Origin: DATAMF01 sp964472565
GTDB lineage: Bacteria > Chloroflexota > Anaerolineae > Aggregatilineales > Aggregatilineaceae
Direction of reading: 5' to 3'
NCBI GenBank assembly: GCA_964472565.1
Contig: CAYYNB010000228.1
Location: forward strand, 1-8,218
Length of the DNA: 8,218 nucleotides
This document shows, piece after piece, positions 6,332-8,218 of the stretch. The notes beneath the pieces are model-generated. The model saw only the letters and a program-made list of their open reading frames with translations, ran no database searches and was not told the origin of the DNA. Each line of letters begins with the position of its first letter. Position 1 is the stretch's first letter. Both the position numbers and the translations under genes were made by a program.

Positions 6332-7281
6332 CAGTCCTCCAAATCAGCATAGAGCGCCGTCGAGAGGTAACGTTCGCCCCACGACGGAATGATCACCACA
6401 ATCAGTTTGCCTGCGTTTTCGGGACGCTGCGCCACCTGGACGGCGGACCAGATCGCCGCACCGGATGAAATGCCGACGAGCAGCCCTTCTTCGGCGGCAG
6501 CGCGGCGGGCGGTGCGGAAGGCGTCTTCATTTTTGACGCGCACGATTTCATCGTAAATCTGGGTGTTCAGGACCTGCGGCACGAAACCCGCGCCGATGCC
6601 CTGGATGGGGTGCGGGCCTTTGGGATCACCGGACAGCACGGCGGAGGCATCCGGTTCGACGGCGACGATGTGCAGCGCGGGTTGGCGGGATTTGAGGACT
6701 TCGCCCACGCCGGTAATGGTGCCGCCGGTGCCGATGCCCGATACAAAAATGTCGATCTGGCCGCCGGTGTCGCGCCAGATTTCTTCGGCGGTGGTGCGGC
6801 GGTGGATGTCGGGATTGGCGGGGTTTTCGAACTGCTGCGGGATGAAGACATGGGGATTCTCGGCGGCCATCTGGTTGGCGCGGGCGATAGCTCCAGCCAT
6901 GCCTTCGGGTCCGGGGGTCAGGACGAGTTCGGCCCCGAACGCGCGTAGAATCTTGCGGCGTTCCTTGCTCATGGTTTCGGGCATGGTCAGAATGAGCTTG
7001 TAGCCGCGCTGGGCGGCAACCATTGCCAGCGCGATGCCAGTGTTGCCGCTGGTGGGTTCAACGATGATGGTATCCTGGGTGATCTTGCCCGCCTGTTCAG
7101 CGGCTTCGATCATGGCGAGGCCGATACGATCCTTGACGCTTTTGGCGGGATTGTAATATTCGAGTTTGGCGACGACAGCGGCCTTAGCCCCATCGGTGAT
7201 GCGGTTGAGGCGCACCAACGGGGTATTGCCGATCAGTTCGGTGACGTTCTGGGCGATATTGGTTTTGTGTGAGATAGCCAT
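6331..7281 (-). CDS. cysK: Cysteine synthase A (O-acetylserine sulfhydrylase)
   Basis: This PLP enzyme makes L-cysteine from O-acetylserine and sulfide. The 316-residue length is typical. Visible motifs are NPAKSVKDRIG (44-54, PLP lysine at 50), the substrate loop TSGNTG (77-82), the phosphate-binding GTGGT (184-188) and GISSGAA (270-276). The C-terminal ERYLSTALYADL is also typical of CysK. I start the gene at ATG 7281: it has GAGGA 7-8 nt upstream and matches the family N-terminus (NVTELIGNTPLVRL). A longer frame from 7359 would read through the terminator hairpin and encodes non-conserved residues, so it is rejected. The gene is first in a two-gene operon with cysE and lies behind a leader with a cysteine-rich peptide and an intrinsic terminator. 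Confidence 0.97.
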   Translation of the reverse strand: MAISHKTNIAQNVTELIGNTPLVRLNRITDGAKAAVVAKLEYYNPAKSVKDRIGLAMIEAAEQAGKITQDTIIVEPTSGNTGIALAMVAAQRGYKLILTMPETMSKERRKILRAFGAELVLTPGPEGMAGAIARANQMAAENPHVFIPQQFENPANPDIHRRTTAEEIWRDTGGQIDIFVSGIGTGGTITGVGEVLKSRQPALHIVAVEPDASAVLSGDPKGPHPIQGIGAGFVPQVLNTQIYDEIVRVKNEDAFRTARRAAAEEGLLVGISSGAAIWSAVQVAQRPENAGKLIVVIIPSWGERYLSTALYADLED

Positions 7282-7303
7282 TGTGTTTTCCTCAATTGGG
7301 CAG

Positions 7304-7344
7304 AAATAAAAAAGCCGATCACGCTTGAGCACGTGACCGGCTTT
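7304..7344 (-). terminator. Intrinsic terminator inside the cysK leader
   Basis: On the minus strand, positions 7344-7332 pair with 7323-7311 over 13 continuous base pairs (one G-U), closing an 8-nt loop. The transcript then runs through six T in a row, an A, and three more T. The structure ends 23 bases before the cysK start codon and well after the promoter. It therefore cannot serve the upstream FTR1 gene alone and would stop cysKE transcription unless prevented. Confidence 0.85.
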
Positions 7345-7374
7345 ACTGGCGAGTACCATCAGGTACGTCGTGAA

Positions 7375-7458
7375 TCAGCCTACAGCATCACACCACAAGC
7401 GCTGCTTGTTGGGTATGGTCAGACAGATACACGAGCAAACCTGGGTGTGAAAACGCAT
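7375..7458 (-). CDS. Cysteine-rich leader peptide of cysKE (27 residues)
   Basis: This small frame starts at ATG 7458-7456 with GAGG at 7470-7467, eight bases upstream, and stops at TGA 7377-7375. It begins MRFHTQVCSCICL, with cysteines at residues 8, 10 and 12 and a fourth at 23, so four of 27 residues are the end product of the operon it precedes. The three clustered cysteine codons (TGC, TGT, TGT at 7437-7435, 7431-7429 and 7425-7423) sit about 20 bases before the competing RNA hairpins, where control codons are expected in an attenuator. Cysteine-rich leader peptides are known upstream of sulfur genes in actinobacteria; I know of no description in this lineage. No independent function of the peptide is implied. 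Confidence 0.7.
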   Translation of the reverse strand: MRFHTQVCSCICLTIPNKQRLWCDAVG

Positions 7459-7509
7459 CCGACGAACCTCGAACCTCAAATAAAGCTGATACACATCTGA
7501 ACAAAAAAG

Positions 7510-7538
7510 ATTATAAGCCTATTGCGAGTGTTTCGCAA
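7510..7538 (-). promoter_or_regulatory. Sigma-70-type promoter of the cysKE operon
   Basis: On the minus strand, TTGCGA (7538-7533) and a perfect TATAAT (7515-7510) are separated by 17 bases. This predicts transcription from about 7503, giving a leader of about 220 nt before cysK. The -35 box lies inside the perfect inverted repeat at 7518-7542. Confidence 0.75.
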
Positions 7539-7542
7539 TAGG
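7518..7542. promoter_or_regulatory. Perfect 10-bp inverted repeat: FTR1 terminator or operator on the cysKE promoter
   Basis: Arms 7518-7527 (CCTATTGCGA) and 7533-7542 (TCGCAATAGG) are perfectly complementary around a 5-nt loop. It lies 18 bases past the FTR1 stop, so it may terminate that gene; the nearest T-run (six T, 7508-7503) comes about nine bases after the stem, which is late for a terminator. It also covers the -35 box of the cysKE promoter, a typical repressor position. The sequence alone does not decide between these roles, and I do not recognise the operator family. Confidence 0.6.
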
Positions 7543-7560
7543 TGAAAATGAACAAGTGGC

Positions 7561-8218
7561 TCAGGCCGCTGGCGCAGATGAAACCGGTTTGACGGTTGGG
7601 CGGTTGGCCCACCAGTTCGCGGTCAGCAGCACGACGCCCCAATAGGCTAAGTAGCCGACCACTTCGAGCAGCGTGGGCGCGGCATTGTAGCCGACCAGCG
7701 CGCGCAGTATGCCGCCAACCGTGGACGAATTGCTGAGCACAGATTCCAGGTTCCAGACTTCTTCGGCGAGGGCGGGCAGCCAACCTAATTCTTCGAATTC
7801 GTGCAGCGCGTGGGCAAACAAGCCCGCGCCGACGATCAACAGCAGGCCGCTGGTTACATCGAAGAAGCGGCGGATATTGAGTTGGGCTGTCCCCGCATAA
7901 ATCATCCAGCCGAGCAAAACAGCGGCGACCAGACCGATCACACCGCCGAGCAGCGTCAGGAAACCATCCCCGCTGGCGACATTCGCAGCGGTCAGGAACA
8001 GGGCGGTTTCGATACCTTCGCGCAGAACGGCCAGAAAAACGAGGCTGAACAGCGCCCAGTTGTGACCCTGGCGGATGGCACCGCGAATTTCGGCTTCGAT
8101 TTTGGATTTGAGCGTGCGCGATTGGCGGCGCATCCAAAAGATCATCCAGGTGAGCACGCCGACAGCCAGCAGCATCGCCAGCCCTTCAAAAAGCATTTCA
8201 CCTTGACCCTCAAATTCG
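7561..8218 (-). CDS. FTR1-family iron permease, 5' end beyond the window
   Basis: FTR1/EfeU permeases carry iron across the cytoplasmic membrane using REXXE motifs inside membrane helices. The frame is open to the window edge and reads EFEGQGE before the first ATG (8196), with no ribosome binding site there. The true start is therefore outside, and the first REXXE motif is probably missing with it. Counting from ATG 8196, membrane helices lie at about 3-22, 48-70, 79-100, 113-131 and 175-195. The second motif REGIE is at 59-63, and the C-terminal GYNAAPTLLEVVGYLAYW typical of the family is at 169-186. The stop is TGA at 7563-7561. It is transcribed in the same direction as cysKE but is separated from it by the inverted repeat at 7518-7542 and the operon's own promoter. 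Confidence 0.9.
   Translation of the reverse strand, partial: EFEGQGEMLFEGLAMLLAVGVLTWMIFWMRRQSRTLKSKIEAEIRGAIRQGHNWALFSLVFLAVLREGIETALFLTAANVASGDGFLTLLGGVIGLVAAVLLGWMIYAGTAQLNIRRFFDVTSGLLLIVGAGLFAHALHEFEELGWLPALAEEVWNLESVLSNSSTVGGILRALVGYNAAPTLLEVVGYLAYWGVVLLTANWWANRPTVKPVSSAPAA

Larger units (their letters stand above)
7282..7503 (-). promoter_or_regulatory. cysKE leader: predicted cysteine-responsive transcription attenuator
   Basis: The leader runs from the predicted start of transcription (about 7503) to cysK. In order it carries a Cys-rich leader peptide (7458-7375), a small hairpin (7370-7350) and an intrinsic terminator (7344-7304). Two alternative folds compete. In one, ACAAGC (7409-7404) pairs with GCTTGT (7400-7395). 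In the other, CGCTTG (7401-7396) pairs with CAAGCG (7327-7322), GTGA (7391-7388) with TCAC (7336-7333), and GGCT (7380-7377) with AGCC (7342-7339). The second fold takes bases from both terminator arms, so it acts as an antiterminator. A ribosome stalled at the cysteine codons (7437-7423) would leave it free to form. A ribosome reaching the stop codon would cover 7401-7377 and let the terminator form. The pairings are seen in the sequence; the mechanism is inferred from classical amino-acid attenuators. Confidence 0.7.

Noticed and set aside
7282..7359. Longer cysK start adding 26 residues
   Set aside because: It would translate through the terminator hairpin and T-run, has no family similarity before MAISHKTN, and the ATG at 7281 has a good ribosome binding site.
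7346..7366. GATGGTACTCGCC (minus strand) resembling the T-box core TGGNACC
   Set aside because: The TGGTAC is better explained as one arm of a small local hairpin (7353-7357 with 7362-7366). The sequence lacks the following CCGCG, and I could not find a convincing specifier stem. The Cys-rich leader peptide explains the terminator better.
7476..7496. Six-codon frame MCISFI at the start of the cysKE leader
   Set aside because: It begins only about seven bases after the predicted transcription start, has no ribosome binding site and contains a single cysteine codon; probably chance.

Overview
The window looks like a high-GC bacterial chromosome segment, most likely from an uncultured or metagenome-assembled member of the Chloroflexota (Anaerolineae-like). 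That placement is an inference. It rests on the DUF4062/NB-ARC/TPR protein, the secreted PD40-propeller protein with SH3b domains, and the dispersed CCTCACCCCCT...AGAGGGGG intergenic repeats. A 100-N scaffold gap lies inside the first gene.

Layout. Positions 1-366 are non-coding and hold inverted repeats and the first copy of a 57-bp dispersed repeat. Positions 406-3626 (+) carry one large STAND/NLR-like gene split by the gap: DUF4062, NB-ARC ATPase, tetratricopeptide repeats, then a TIR/nucleoside-deoxyribosyltransferase-like domain. A 96-bp remnant of another TPR C-terminus (3643-3738) follows, and then a second identical copy of the 57-bp repeat, so the gene is bracketed by direct repeats. 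Converging on it from the minus strand is a secreted beta-propeller protein with SH3-like C-terminal modules (3814-5430).

From 7515 down to 5642 on the minus strand lies a cysteine biosynthesis operon: promoter, structured leader, cysK, then cysE, with cysK and cysE overlapping as TGATG. CysE makes O-acetylserine and CysK converts it with sulfide to cysteine; CysE ends in the isoleucine that usually docks into CysK. The roughly 220-nt leader encodes an unlisted 27-residue peptide with a Cys-x-Cys-x-Cys run. A 13-bp intrinsic terminator and a competing pairing follow it. This is the layout of a ribosome-mediated, cysteine-sensing attenuator and is the most interesting regulatory find. At the right edge is a 5'-truncated FTR1-family iron permease on the minus strand. 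A perfect 10-bp inverted repeat between it and the cys operon overlaps the operon's -35 box.

The other main point is that the 3' part of the STAND gene is clearly AT-richer than its 5' part and than the remnant behind it. This suggests that the C-terminal TPR/effector cassette was exchanged.
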